Shown here in pieces: positions 9,565-18,501 of a DNA stretch of 64,000 nt. This DNA comes from Baekduia soli. Its GTDB lineage: Bacteria > Actinomycetota > Thermoleophilia > Solirubrobacterales > Solirubrobacteraceae. Each line of letters starts with the position of its first letter. Position 1 is the first letter of the stretch. Under the pieces are notes generated by a model, which was not told the DNA's origin, did no database searches, and saw only the letters and a program-made list of their open reading frames with translations. The translations under genes and the position numbers were made by a program. Where the stretch lies: assembly GCF_007970665.1 (NCBI RefSeq), contig NZ_CP042430.1, forward strand, positions 186,001-250,000. The letters are read 5' to 3'.

Positions 9565-10872
9565 ATGAGCCCGTCACCCGACGTCGCCGTCATCGGCCTC
9601 GGCCGGGTCGGTCTCCCCCTCGCGCTGGCCTTCGCCGACGCGGGCCTGTCGGTCATCGGGGTCGACAACGCCACGGAGCACCTCGCCGCGATCCGCGCCG
9701 GGCGCATGCCGTTCGACGAACCCGGCGCCCAGGCCGTCCTGGACCGCGTGGGCGGCCGGCTCGAGCTCTCCGAGCGCGCCGCCGACGCCCACCGCGCCCG
9801 CCACATCGTGCTCACGCTCGGCACCCCGGCGATGTCGCACATCGAGATCGACCTGCGCGACATCCGGTCGGTCCTCGACGACCTCCTGCCCCACCTGCAC
9901 GAGGGCCACGCGATCCACCTGCGCTCGACGATCGCACCGGGCACGACCGACTTCGTCGCCGGCTACCTGGCCAAGCACCGCGGGTTCGCCGTGGGCTCCG
10001 ACGTGTTCGTCGCCCACGTGCCCGAGCGCATCGCGGCCGGCCGCTTCTTCGAGGAGATCTCGACGCTGCCGTGCATCGTCGGCGGCGTCGGCGAGCGCTC
10101 CGGCGAGGAGGCCGGCGCGCTGTTCGCCCACCTGCGCGCCCCCATCGTGCAGACCACGCCCGTGCAGGCCGAGCTGGCCAAGATCTGGACCAACATCCTC
10201 CGCTACGCCACGTTCGCGCTGCCCAACCTGATGATGATGGACTGCGAGCAGTACGACGCGAACGTCTTCGAGGTGGTCGACCTCATCAACCGCGACTACC
10301 CCCGCGGCGGGATGCGCCTGCCGGGCTTCACCGCCGGGACCTGCCTGCGCAAGGACTTCGCCTTCAGCGAGGAGCGCTCCAACGCCCCCGGCATGCTGCT
10401 GGCCGTCAGCCGGGTCAACGAGAGCGTCCCGCTGTTCCTCGTGCAGGGCCTCAAGCGCCGCCTCGGCGCGCTGGACGGCCGCAAGGTCGCCGTCCTGGGG
10501 CTGGCCTTCAAGGCGGGCACCGACGACGAGCGCGACTCGCTGTCGCACAAGCTCATCCGCCTGCTCGAGCGCGAGCTGGCCGACGTCGCCGTGCACGACC
10601 CGCACGTCACGTCGCCGAACCAGTCGCTGGCGGAGGCGGTGCAGGACGCCGACGCCGTCCTGATGGCCACCAACCACCCCGAGTTCTGCACCCCGGCCGC
10701 GCTGGAGCTCATCGCGCAGGGCGCACGGCCCGGCGCGCTGGTGGTCGACCCGTGGAACTGCTGGGGCGCCGCCCAGGTCTTCGCGCACGTCGACGAGGTG
10801 CAGGCCCTCGCCGGCGGCGCGCCCGGCGCGCCCGCCGCGGCCGCGCCCGCGGGCGAGCCCGAGGCGCGCTAG
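9565..10872 (+). CDS. Nucleotide-sugar dehydrogenase (UDP-glucose/GDP-mannose dehydrogenase family)
   Basis: 435 residues. N-terminal NAD domain VAVIGLGRVGLPLALAFADA; STIAPGTTDFV and AHVPERIAAGRFFEE are the conserved middle segments (the VPER motif is typical of UDP-ManNAc dehydrogenases); catalytic Cys260 sits in GTCLRKDFAF; the C-terminal UDP-binding domain has AVLGLAFKAGTDDERDS and VHDPHV. It oxidises a UDP-hexose or HexNAc to the uronic acid in two NAD-dependent steps. The VPERI pattern and the GT26 neighbour favour UDP-N-acetylmannosamine, though this is an inference. The C-terminal 25 residues are an Ala/Pro/Gly tail. Confidence 0.9.
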   Translation: MSPSPDVAVIGLGRVGLPLALAFADAGLSVIGVDNATEHLAAIRAGRMPFDEPGAQAVLDRVGGRLELSERAADAHRARHIVLTLGTPAMSHIEIDLRDIRSVLDDLLPHLHEGHAIHLRSTIAPGTTDFVAGYLAKHRGFAVGSDVFVAHVPERIAAGRFFEEISTLPCIVGGVGERSGEEAGALFAHLRAPIVQTTPVQAELAKIWTNILRYATFALPNLMMMDCEQYDANVFEVVDLINRDYPRGGMRLPGFTAGTCLRKDFAFSEERSNAPGMLLAVSRVNESVPLFLVQGLKRRLGALDGRKVAVLGLAFKAGTDDERDSLSHKLIRLLERELADVAVHDPHVTSPNQSLAEAVQDADAVLMATNHPEFCTPAALELIAQGARPGALVVDPWNCWGAAQVFAHVDEVQALAGGAPGAPAAAAPAGEPEAR

Positions 10873-10875
10873 CGT
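10870..10875 (+). promoter_or_regulatory. -10-like element overlapping a stop codon
   Basis: TAGCGT, 9 nt before ATG 10885; its TAG is the stop codon of the dehydrogenase gene. Confidence 0.35.
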
Positions 10876-10884
10876 GCCGCCGCG

Positions 10885-11850
10885 ATGAACCGAGTTCTCG
10901 TCACCGGCGGCGCCGGGACCATCGGCGCGGCCGTGGTCCGGCGCCTGCTCGCCGACCCCGCCTACGAGGTGCGCGTCTCCGACCAGCGCGAGGCGCCGCA
11001 GTGGATGCGCGAGGGCTGTGAGGTCCACTGCGGCGACCTGCGGGAGCTCGCCGAGGCGCGCACGGCGACCAAGGGCTGCACGCACGTCATCCACCTGGCC
11101 GCGATCGTCGGCGGCATCGGCAACTTCCACAAGCTGCCCCACACCCTCACCGAGGTCAACAACGCGCTGTACAACGCGGTCGTCCGCGCGGCGCTGGACC
11201 TCGACGTGCAGCGGTTCGTGTACGTGTCGAGCTCGATGGTCTTCGAGCGCGCGACGGAGTACCCGACCACCGAGGAGCACATCCACGACACGCCGATCCC
11301 GGCGAGCGCCTACGGGTTCTCCAAGCTCACCGGCGAGGTCTACGTCCGTGCCGCCCACGACGAGCACGGCTTCCCCTACACGATCTGCCGCCCGTTCAAC
11401 GCCTACGGGCCGGGCGAGATGCCCGAGGACGAGCCCGGGATCGCCCACATGGTCCCCGACGTCATCAAGAAGTGCCTGGCGCTGCCGGAGGGCGCACCGC
11501 TGCCGATCTTCGGCGACGGGACCCAGACCCGCACGCTGACTCACATCGACGACATCGCCGACGGCATCGTCGCGGCGATGTCCTCCGACGCGGGCCTGCA
11601 CGAGGACTTCAACATCTCCGCCGGCGACGAGCTGACGGTCGCCGAGATCGCCCGGATCATCTGGGAGGTCTGCGGCCGGGACCCCGAGGCCTTCGCGCTC
11701 GAGCACCTGCCGACCTACCCGGTCGACGTCGTGCGCCGCTGGCCCAGCGTGGAGAAGGCCGAGCGCCTGCTGGGCTGGAAGGCCCGCATCGGCGTGCGCG
11801 ACGGCATCGCGCGGACCGCGGACTGGCTCCGCACCGTCGTCGCGGCGTAA
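10885..11850 (+). CDS. NAD-dependent nucleotide-sugar epimerase/dehydratase
   Basis: 321 residues, extended SDR. VLVTGGAGTIGAAVVRRLL is the NAD-binding Rossmann start; VYVSSSMVFE provides the catalytic Ser; YGFSKLTGE gives the YxxxK pair; RPFNAYGPGE and GDGTQTRTLTHIDDIADGI are substrate-domain signatures. The HLAAIVGGIGNFHK segment resembles GDP-mannose 3,5-epimerase/UDP-glucuronate epimerase relatives. Exact substrate unresolved. Last nucleotide-sugar gene of a three-gene rightward run starting at 8701. Confidence 0.88.
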   Translation: MNRVLVTGGAGTIGAAVVRRLLADPAYEVRVSDQREAPQWMREGCEVHCGDLRELAEARTATKGCTHVIHLAAIVGGIGNFHKLPHTLTEVNNALYNAVVRAALDLDVQRFVYVSSSMVFERATEYPTTEEHIHDTPIPASAYGFSKLTGEVYVRAAHDEHGFPYTICRPFNAYGPGEMPEDEPGIAHMVPDVIKKCLALPEGAPLPIFGDGTQTRTLTHIDDIADGIVAAMSSDAGLHEDFNISAGDELTVAEIARIIWEVCGRDPEAFALEHLPTYPVDVVRRWPSVEKAERLLGWKARIGVRDGIARTADWLRTVVAA

Positions 11851-11895
11851 CCCCACCATCACGCGAACTCCCTGTTACGCCGCCGGTGGGTCGGG

Positions 11896-11901
11896 TAGCG
11901 T
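11896..11901 (+). promoter_or_regulatory. -10-like element, small basic protein
   Basis: TAGCGT, 6 nt before ATG 11908. Confidence 0.45.
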
Positions 11902-11907
11902 CGGACC

Positions 11908-12177
11908 ATGGCCAATCTCACCATCCGCCGCCGCCAGACCCCGCAGCAGCGCGCGTTGCGCGCCGCGAGCAAGGCCGGCTCCGCGGCCCTCACCTACGCC
12001 AAGGCCCGCATCGCGTGGCTCGCCGGCAAGAAGGCCGCCCGCGTCGCCGCCCCCGCCGTCGTGGTGGGCACCGCCGCCGTCGTCGTCAAGAAGCGCAGCG
12101 GCGGCCACGAGGAGCATGACCACGCCGCCACGAACGGCAGCGCCCCGACGCCGGTCTCGGTCGCCCCGGCCGGCTAG
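11908..12177 (+). CDS. Small basic hypothetical protein with one hydrophobic segment
   Basis: 89 residues. The first 50 are strongly basic (RRRQTPQQRALRAASK, then GKKAARVAA), followed by one short hydrophobic stretch AAPAVVVGTAAVVV and a His/Asp-rich polar tail. This suggests membrane association with a cationic arm, but no family is recognised. A promoter hexamer lies directly upstream and hairpins follow, so it looks like a single-gene unit. Function unknown. Confidence 0.6.
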   Translation: MANLTIRRRQTPQQRALRAASKAGSAALTYAKARIAWLAGKKAARVAAPAVVVGTAAVVVKKRSGGHEEHDHAATNGSAPTPVSVAPAG

Positions 12178-12383
12178 GACGCCCCGCGCTCAGGCGGGCC
12201 AGGGCAGGCTCGCCTGCAGCAGTGGGCTGCCGTCGGAGCGATGGCCGAACGCCATGGCCGGGCGGGCGCGTGCGCCCGCGGCGTGCACCGCCCGCCGCTG
12301 CAGTGCATGCCACGCCTGCGTCGCCTTCGCCCTCCGATGGCGCCGGAAGGGCGAAGGCGACGTGGCGGTCTGCGCGCGGTCCC
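12178..12383. other. Hairpin-rich gap between convergent genes
   Basis: No gene seen. It holds several inverted repeats: GCAGGC-TC-GCCTGC, ATGGC-CGAAC-GCCAT, GCGGGCGC-GT-GCGCCCGC (12262-12279) and the 14-bp stem annotated separately. Probably a bidirectional termination region. Confidence 0.5.
12320..12361. terminator. 14-bp perfect inverted repeat between convergent genes
   Basis: GTCGCCTTCGCCCT / AGGGCGAAGGCGAC with a 14-nt loop, located 23 bp from the end of the leftward epimerase gene. The longest perfect stem in this gap; likely shared terminator, without a U-tract. Confidence 0.5.
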
Positions 12384-13322
12384 CTACGGCATGGAGTCCA
12401 GCGTCGCCCGCAGCCCGTCGAAGAGCGTGGTCTGCGCGACGAAGCCGAGCTCCTCGCGGGCCCGCGTCACGTCCAGGCAGGAGCGCTGGATCTCGCCGAG
12501 GCGCGCGTCGGCGAACTCGGGGTCGAAGCCCGCGGCCGCCTCGGGCGCGAGCTCCTTCAGCGCGGCGACGATGTCGAGCACGGTCGACTCGCGGCCCGTG
12601 CCGATGTTGATCTCGCCCGTCGCCTGGGCCTGGGCGGCGGCCAGCTGGGCCCGCACGACGTCGCCGACGAACACGTAGTCGCGGGTCTGCGACCCGTCGC
12701 CGTAGATCACCGGGCGCCCGCCGTGGCGCACCTTGCCGCAGAAGATCGCGATGACGCCGGCCTCGCCGAGCGGGTCCTGGCGCGGGCCGTACACGTTGCC
12801 CAGGCGCAGCGTCACGTTGCTCTGGCCGTACAGGCGCCCGTACCAGCCGAGGTAGCGCTCGGCGCAGTACTTGCTCTGGCCGTAGGCGGCCATCGGCAGC
12901 GCAGGCGTCTCCTCCGGCGCCGGGATCCGGTCGGCGTCGCCGTAGATCGCGCCGCCCGTCGACGTGTTCACGACGCGGCCGACGCCCGCCAGCCGCGCGG
13001 CCTCGAGCACGTTGACCGTGCCGGTGACGTTGACGCCGGCGTCGAACGCGGGGTCCTCGATCGACTTGCGCACGTCGATCTGCGCCGCCAGGTGGAAGAT
13101 CACGTCGGGCTGGATGTCGCCGACGAGGTCGGTGAGCGTCGCCTTGTCGGTGATGTCGACCTCGTGCAGGGTCGCGCCGCGGTCCAGGGCGCCCTCCTCG
13201 AGGTTGCTCCGCCGCCCCGTCACGAGCGTGTCGACGATGTCGACCTCGGCGCCCTGGTCCAGCAGGGCGTCGACGAGGTTGGATCCGATGAAGCCGGCGC
13301 CGCCGGTCACGATTGCACGCAT
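12384..13322 (-). CDS. UDP-glucose 4-epimerase-like NAD-dependent epimerase
   Basis: 312 residues, extended SDR. MRAIVTGGAGFIGSNLVDAL binds NAD; VDIVDTLVTGRR, HLAAQIDVRKS, TSTGGAIYG (catalytic Ser/Thr) and YGQSKYCAER (Tyr/Lys pair) follow; LRLGNVYGPRQ is the usual GalE-like substrate loop. It probably interconverts UDP-Glc/UDP-Gal or their N-acetyl or uronic forms. TAGCCT lies 10 nt upstream of the ATG. It is followed leftward by a hairpin-rich convergent gap. Confidence 0.9.
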   Translation of the reverse strand: MRAIVTGGAGFIGSNLVDALLDQGAEVDIVDTLVTGRRSNLEEGALDRGATLHEVDITDKATLTDLVGDIQPDVIFHLAAQIDVRKSIEDPAFDAGVNVTGTVNVLEAARLAGVGRVVNTSTGGAIYGDADRIPAPEETPALPMAAYGQSKYCAERYLGWYGRLYGQSNVTLRLGNVYGPRQDPLGEAGVIAIFCGKVRHGGRPVIYGDGSQTRDYVFVGDVVRAQLAAAQAQATGEINIGTGRESTVLDIVAALKELAPEAAAGFDPEFADARLGEIQRSCLDVTRAREELGFVAQTTLFDGLRATLDSMP

Positions 13323-13332
13323 GGAGCGCGGA

Positions 13333-13338
13333 AGGCTA
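13333..13338 (-). promoter_or_regulatory. -10-like element, epimerase
   Basis: TAGCCT on the minus strand, 10 nt before ATG 13322. Confidence 0.4.
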
Positions 13339-13366
13339 CAAGTCCGTCCCGCCGACCCAGGGACTC

Positions 13367-14500
13367 TCAGCCGGCGCGGCCGCGGCCGGCGGCCGCGTAG
13401 ACCTCGGCCAGGCGCGGCGCGACGACCTCGGGCGCGGCCCGCCGGCCGGCCGCCGCCAGCGCCCGCGCCCCGGCCCCGGGGTCGGCCGCCAGCCGGCGTG
13501 CGGCGTCGGCCAGCCCGGAGACGTCGCCGGGCGCGACGAGCTCGACGTCGCCCTCCAGCTCGGCGAGCGCGCCGGCCCGCGAGGCGGCTACGGGCAGGCC
13601 CGCGGCCATCGCCTCCAGCGCGGCCAGGCCGAACGTCTCGGCCGCCCGCGACGGCACGAGCGCTACGCGCGCGTGCGCGCGCACGCGCGCGAGCTCCTCG
13701 TCGCCGATGCGGCCCGTGAACGTCACGTCGCCGCCCGCCGCCCGGGCCTCGAGCTCGGGCCGCATGGGCCCGTCGCCGCAGATCGTCAGCGGCAGACCCG
13801 CCGCGCGGCACGCGTCGATCGCCACCTCGACGCCCTTCTCGGGCGCCAGCCGGGAGACGACCACGGCCCCGGTGCCCGCGGCCGCCGACGACCGCTCGGC
13901 GTGGCGGCGCACGACGTGCCCCAGGACCACCGCGCCGCGCACCGCCGCGGGCGCGCCGAGCCCGGCGAGCCGGTCGCGCGCCGCCGTGCTGGGGACGACG
14001 ATGACGTCGGCCTGGGCCACCGTCCGGCGCTGCCAGAGGGCCAGGGCGGCGCCGTAGGCGACCGCCTCGGCCGCGCTGCCGCGGCAGCCCAGGCGCACGC
14101 CCGGCAGCGTGTCGCGGCCGTGGCAGCGCGTGCAGTCGGCGCCCCCGGGATCGACGCAGGTGCCCACCGCGCACACGAGCCGGTAGTTGTGCAGGTGCAG
14201 CACGACCCGGGCGCCCGCGGCCCGCCCGGCGGCCAGCGCGCGCCACCCCAGGCCGGGCAGCAGGTTGTGGGCGTGGACGATCCGCGCGCCGGTGCGCGCG
14301 ACCGCCGCGCCTACCTCGCCCGGCTCCAGGCCGCCGGCGATCAGGCCCGCCGCGGCACGCCCGCGGCCGATGGTCGTGCTGTCGCGCTCCAGACGCTCCA
14401 CGTCCTCGCCCAGGTGCTCGGCCGCGAGCCACATGAGGTCGTCGACCACCCGCTCCTCCCCGCCGGGCGTGCGATAGCGGTTGTGGAGGAAGAGGATCAC
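13367..14500 (-). CDS. GT4-family glycosyltransferase with four-cysteine insert
   Basis: 377 residues. GT-B N-domain starts ILFLHNRYRTPGGEERVV; HLHNYRLVCAVGTCVDPG then C-x2-C and a later C form a cysteine cluster at about 115-140, a feature of a GT4 subfamily (NYRL...C...CxxC) that may bind metal. The C-domain shows VVVSRLAPEKGVEVAI, ICGDGPMRPELEA and the signature AETFGLAALEAMAAG. GTG at 14500 has TAGCGT 10 nt upstream. Divergent from the two-domain transferase at 14537 across only 36 bp. Donor and acceptor unknown. Confidence 0.88.
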   Translation of the reverse strand: MILFLHNRYRTPGGEERVVDDLMWLAAEHLGEDVERLERDSTTIGRGRAAAGLIAGGLEPGEVGAAVARTGARIVHAHNLLPGLGWRALAAGRAAGARVVLHLHNYRLVCAVGTCVDPGGADCTRCHGRDTLPGVRLGCRGSAAEAVAYGAALALWQRRTVAQADVIVVPSTAARDRLAGLGAPAAVRGAVVLGHVVRRHAERSSAAAGTGAVVVSRLAPEKGVEVAIDACRAAGLPLTICGDGPMRPELEARAAGGDVTFTGRIGDEELARVRAHARVALVPSRAAETFGLAALEAMAAGLPVAASRAGALAELEGDVELVAPGDVSGLADAARRLAADPGAGARALAAAGRRAAPEVVAPRLAEVYAAAGRGRAG

Positions 14501-14510
14501 GGCGCGCGCG

Positions 14511-14516
14511 CCACGC
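14511..14516 (-). promoter_or_regulatory. -10-like element, leftward glycosyltransferase
   Basis: TAGCGT on the minus strand, 10 nt before GTG 14500; only 3 bp from the rightward -10, so the two promoters are back to back. Confidence 0.4.
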
Positions 14517-14519
14517 TAC

Positions 14520-14525
14520 TAACGT
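14520..14525 (+). promoter_or_regulatory. -10-like element, rightward glycosyltransferase operon
   Basis: TAACGT, 11 nt before GTG 14537; back to back with the divergent promoter. Confidence 0.4.
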
Positions 14526-14536
14526 CCTCGCCTCCC

Positions 14537-16207
14537 GTGACCGCCTCCGTCGCCGTCGTCATCCCCACCGCCGCGCGCCCCGACTACCTCGAGGTGGCGC
14601 TGGCGTCCATCGCCCCGCAGGCCGCGCGGGCGGGGGCCGACGTGCTGGTCGTCGACGACGGCCCCTCGACGGCGACCCGCGACGTCGCGCGGCGCCACGG
14701 CGCCCGCTACGTCGCCCACGAGCAGGGCGGCGGCCTCAACGCGGCGCGCAACACCGGCGCGCGCGAGACGACCGCGCCGCTGCTGGCCTACGTCGACGAC
14801 GACGTGGAGGTGCGCCCGGGCTGGCTCGACGCGCTGGTCGCCGCCGCCGCGGCCTGCCCGGACGAGGTCGGGGTGTTCACCGGGCCGATCCTGGCCCGCA
14901 TCGAGGACCACCCGCTGCGGCTGTGCGGGCGCGAGGACCCGCCGGTCACCCACCTGGACCTCGGACCGCAGGACCGCGACTGCGAGCACGCGTGGGGGGC
15001 GAACATGGCGGTCCGGCGCAGCGCGCTGGAGCGCGTCGGCCCGTTCGACGAGGCGCGCGAGCTCTACGGCGACGAGCAGGAGTGGCAGGCACGGCTGAAG
15101 GCCGGCGGCGGGCGCCTGCGCTACGTCGCCGCCGCGGCCCTGGACCACCGCCGCGCCGGCGACGACGCCCGCCTGGGCGCGCTGTGCCGCGCCGCCTACC
15201 GCCGCGGTCGGGCCAGCCGCCGCTTCGACGTGTTCAAGCAGACGGCGCCGAGCACCGCCCACGAGCTGCGGATCCTGGCCGGCTGCCTGGCCCACGGCCC
15301 GCGCTTCCGGTGCGCCAACGGGCCGATCCTCGCCGCGCACTCGCTCGGGCGCCTGCGCGCGCTGGCCGCCGAGCGCGTCGCGGTCCCGCCGCCCCCGCCC
15401 GCCCGGCCCGGCGTCGACGACTTCCTCTCGGGCCGCAGCGGCCTGGTCGCCGGGCGACGCGGCCGCCTGCTGCGCGCCGACGACCTGCGCCACGACGTCG
15501 CCGCCCTGGCCGCGCGCCGGCGCGTGCGCCGGGCCGCGGCACGGCTTCCGCGCCGCCGGGTGCTCGTCGTGGGCGTGGAGCGACGCGACGTCCCCAACCT
15601 CATGGCCGCCGCGCGCGCCGAGCTGCTGGCCTCCCGCCACGACGTGACGATCGAGGTCGGCGAGGCGGGCGCGCTGGGCAAGTTCGAGAACCTCGACCGC
15701 CTGCTCGGCGCCCACGACCTCGCGGCGTTCGACTGGGTGCTGGTCCTCGACGACGACGTCGCGCTGCCGCGCGGCTTCCTCGACGCGTTCCTGGCCTGCG
15801 CGGAGGCCGGCGGGCTCGTCCTCGCCCAGCCCGCGCACCGCCGCCACTCGCACGCCGCCTGGGAGGTCACGCGGCGCCAGGGCGGCGCGGACTGGCGCGA
15901 GACGACGTTCGTGGAGATCGGCCCGGTGACCGCGTTCGCGCGCGAGGCGGCGACCGTGCTGCTGCCGTTCCCGGCCACCCGCATGGGCTGGGGGCTGGAC
16001 GTCCACTGGAGCGCCGTGGCCCAGCAGCGCGGCTGGCGCATCGGCGTCGTGGACGCCACGCCGATCGGCCACACGATCCGGCCGACGGCCGAGGGCTACC
16101 CCCGCGACGCCGCCGCGGCCGAGGCCCGGCGCTTCCTCGACGGCCGCCCGTATCTGCGCCGCGAGGAGGCCCGGACGCTGCGGGCGCGAAGACTGCCCGT
16201 GGCATGA
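14537..16207 (+). CDS. Two-domain GT2-type glycosyltransferase (tandem GT-A modules)
   Basis: 556 residues. Residues 1-290 are a GT2 module: VAVVIPTAARPDYLEVALAS, VLVVDDGPS, NAARNTGARE, YVDDDVEVRPGW (DxD), then a GANMAVRRSALERVGPFDE acceptor segment. Residues 340-556 form a second GT-A-like unit: VLVVGVERRDVPNLM, KFENLDRLL, VLVLDDDVALPRGF (a second DDD), and FPATRMGWGLDVHWS. Two potential active sites suggest addition of two sugars or one degenerate module. GTG start; the end overlaps the next ATG as ATGA. First gene of a coupled three-transferase operon. Confidence 0.85.
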   Translation: MTASVAVVIPTAARPDYLEVALASIAPQAARAGADVLVVDDGPSTATRDVARRHGARYVAHEQGGGLNAARNTGARETTAPLLAYVDDDVEVRPGWLDALVAAAAACPDEVGVFTGPILARIEDHPLRLCGREDPPVTHLDLGPQDRDCEHAWGANMAVRRSALERVGPFDEARELYGDEQEWQARLKAGGGRLRYVAAAALDHRRAGDDARLGALCRAAYRRGRASRRFDVFKQTAPSTAHELRILAGCLAHGPRFRCANGPILAAHSLGRLRALAAERVAVPPPPPARPGVDDFLSGRSGLVAGRRGRLLRADDLRHDVAALAARRRVRRAAARLPRRRVLVVGVERRDVPNLMAAARAELLASRHDVTIEVGEAGALGKFENLDRLLGAHDLAAFDWVLVLDDDVALPRGFLDAFLACAEAGGLVLAQPAHRRHSHAAWEVTRRQGGADWRETTFVEIGPVTAFAREAATVLLPFPATRMGWGLDVHWSAVAQQRGWRIGVVDATPIGHTIRPTAEGYPRDAAAAEARRFLDGRPYLRREEARTLRARRLPVA

Positions 16208-17364
16208 AGGTCGTCGTCGTCGCCGAGTTCTACCCCCGGGCCGCGGACCCGACCCTCGGCGTGTGGGCGCACCGCCAGGCGCTCGCGGCGCGCGACGCCG
16301 GCGCCGAGGTCCGCGTCGTCGTGCTGCACCGCCCCATCGCCCCGGCCGCGCGGGCCCGGCAGCCCGCGGCGTGGCGCGAGGCGATCGCCCAGCCCACGCG
16401 CGCGGTGCTCGACGGGCTCGACGTGCGCTACCTGCGCTACGTCTCGCCGCCGCGCGGGCGCGGCTACGCGCACTGGGGGGCCTTCGCCGCCCCCGCCCTG
16501 GCCCTGGAGCTGCGCCGCCTGCGCCGCAAGTTCCCCTATGACCTGATCCACGCCCACTACGCCGTGCCCGCGGCCGACGCGGTGCTGCGCACCCGCCCGC
16601 GGGTCCCGCTGGTGATCTCCGAGCACGGCGGCGACGTCTTCCACACCGTGCACCTGCCCGGCGGCGAGGCACGCGTGCGCGGGGCGTTCGGCGCGGCCGC
16701 CATCGTGCTGGCCAACTCGCAGGGGATCGCCGGCGCCGTGCGCGACCTGGGCGCCACGACCGCCCGCGTCGTGCACCTGGGGACCGACCTGACGCCGATC
16801 GCCCGGCTGCCGCCGACGCCCGCGATGCTCGTGACGGTGGGCCAGCTCATCGCCCGCAAGCGCCAGGCCGACGTGCTGCGTGCGATGTGGATCCTGCGCG
16901 AGCGGCGCCCCGACCTGCGCTACCGGATCATCGGCGACGGTCCCGAGCGCGACGTGCTCGGCCGGCTGGCCGCCGAGCTGGGGCTCAGCGACCGCGTGCA
17001 GCTCACGGGCCGCCTGCCCCACGAGGAGGCGATGCGCCAGGCGCGGGAGGCCTCCGTGTTCGTCATGCCGTCGACCGACGAGGCCTTCGGCGTGGCCTAC
17101 GTCGAGGCGATGGCGGCGGGCCTGCCGGCCATCGGCGCCCGCGGCGAGCCCGGCCCCGAGGACATCGCGGCGCTCGGCCACGGGCTGCGGCTCGTCCCGC
17201 CCGCCGACCCCGAGGCCCTGGCCGCGGAGATCGACACGCTCCTGGACGGCGACTGGGGCGCGCGGATCGGCGCGGCCGCCCAGCAGACCGTCACCGCGAA
17301 CTTCACGTGGGAGGCCTGCGGCCGGGCCACGGTCGCCGCCTACCGCGACGCCCTGGCGTCATGA
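16204..17364 (+). CDS. GT4-family glycosyltransferase
   Basis: 386 residues. KVVVVAEFYPRAADPTLGVWAHRQ and LIHAHYAVPAADAVL are N-domain features, ISEHGGDVFHT follows; the C-domain has VTVGQLIARKRQADVLRAM, IIGDGPERDVLGRLA and the signature DEAFGVAYVEAMAAG. Resembles teichuronic-acid/capsule GT4 enzymes. Overlaps its neighbours by ATGA on both sides, so it is translated with them. Specificity unknown. Confidence 0.9.
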   Translation: MKVVVVAEFYPRAADPTLGVWAHRQALAARDAGAEVRVVVLHRPIAPAARARQPAAWREAIAQPTRAVLDGLDVRYLRYVSPPRGRGYAHWGAFAAPALALELRRLRRKFPYDLIHAHYAVPAADAVLRTRPRVPLVISEHGGDVFHTVHLPGGEARVRGAFGAAAIVLANSQGIAGAVRDLGATTARVVHLGTDLTPIARLPPTPAMLVTVGQLIARKRQADVLRAMWILRERRPDLRYRIIGDGPERDVLGRLAAELGLSDRVQLTGRLPHEEAMRQAREASVFVMPSTDEAFGVAYVEAMAAGLPAIGARGEPGPEDIAALGHGLRLVPPADPEALAAEIDTLLDGDWGARIGAAAQQTVTANFTWEACGRATVAAYRDALAS

Positions 17365-18440
17365 GCGACGACCGCCCGGTCCTGGTGGTCACCAACCTCG
17401 TGCCGCCCGACCGCGCCGGGGCGTTCGCCGCCCTGCACGCCCGCGAGGGGATCGTGCTCGCGCTCTTCGGCGGCCGCGAGCACCACGCGACCGCCGCGGC
17501 CGAGGACCTGCGCGGCGTGCCCGCCCGGCACGTCACGCAGCGCGAGGTCCTGCGCCTGGCCGCCTCCGGCGCCCACCGCGCGGTCATCGCCGGGACGATC
17601 GGGCGCGTGGCCCTGCCCGCCGCCTGGCGCGGCGCGCGCCGGGCGGGCGTCCCCTTCCTGCTGTGGTCGGCGATGTGGGCCCATCCCCGCACGGCGGCGC
17701 ACCTGCTGGCCGGTGCGCCGCTGCTGCGCGCGATCTACCGCGACGCCGATGCGGTCATCACCTACGGCCCGCACGTCAGCGCGTTCGTCGCCGCCCGCGG
17801 CGCGCGCAACGTCCACGTCGCCCCCCAGGCCGTCGACGCCGCGTTCTGGGGCGCCCGGGCGCCGGCGCCCCGGCGCCCCGCCGGCGCGACGTTCGTGGCG
17901 CTCAGCGTCGGCCGCGCCGCGCGCTACAAGGGCGAGCCCGAGCTGCTGGAGGCCTGGGGGCTGTCCGGACTCGGACCACCGGACGACGCGCTGACGCTCG
18001 TCGGGGAACGCGGGGAGAGCGAGGCGCTGCCCGCGGGGGTGCACGCCGCCGGGAGGCTGGATCCCGCCGGGCTGCGCAACTTCTACGCCGGCTCCGACGT
18101 CCTCGTCATGTCCGCCGTCGCCGCCCGCGAGACCCGCGAGCCGTGGGGACTGGTGGCCAACGAAGCCATGCACCAACGACTGCCCGTCATCGCCACCACC
18201 GCCGTCGGCGCCGCCGCCGGCGGGCTCGTGCGCCACGAGCGCAACGGCCTGGTCGTCCCCGCCGGGGACACCGCCGCGCTCGCCGGCGCGCTGCGCACGC
18301 TGCGCGACGACCCCGCCCTGCGGGCCCGCCTCGGCGCGGCCGCCGCGCAGGACGTCGCCGCCTACACGCAGGGCGCGTGGGCGGCCGGGGTCGCCGCGGC
18401 GCTGGTGAGCGTGGGCGCGGGCCGGGAAGGGGATCGCTAA
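17361..18440 (+). CDS. Glycosyltransferase (GT4-like, divergent N-domain)
   Basis: 359 residues. The N-terminal half is atypical (VLVVTNLVPPDRAGAFAALH), but the C-terminal Rossmann domain is standard: ALSVGRAARYKGEPELLEAW, LVGERGESEALP, FYAGSDVLVMSA, and REPWGLVANEAMHQRLPVI as the sugar-nucleotide signature. Overlaps the previous gene (ATGA). Third gene of the coupled operon from 14537. Probably cytoplasmic and peripheral to the membrane. Confidence 0.85.
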   Translation: MSDDRPVLVVTNLVPPDRAGAFAALHAREGIVLALFGGREHHATAAAEDLRGVPARHVTQREVLRLAASGAHRAVIAGTIGRVALPAAWRGARRAGVPFLLWSAMWAHPRTAAHLLAGAPLLRAIYRDADAVITYGPHVSAFVAARGARNVHVAPQAVDAAFWGARAPAPRRPAGATFVALSVGRAARYKGEPELLEAWGLSGLGPPDDALTLVGERGESEALPAGVHAAGRLDPAGLRNFYAGSDVLVMSAVAARETREPWGLVANEAMHQRLPVIATTAVGAAAGGLVRHERNGLVVPAGDTAALAGALRTLRDDPALRARLGAAAAQDVAAYTQGAWAAGVAAALVSVGAGREGDR

Positions 18441-18501
18441 CGTGTCCAGCCAGCAGGGACTCCATCATCACGCCCGTCGGCACGGAGGCCCGCCGTCGCC
18501 C

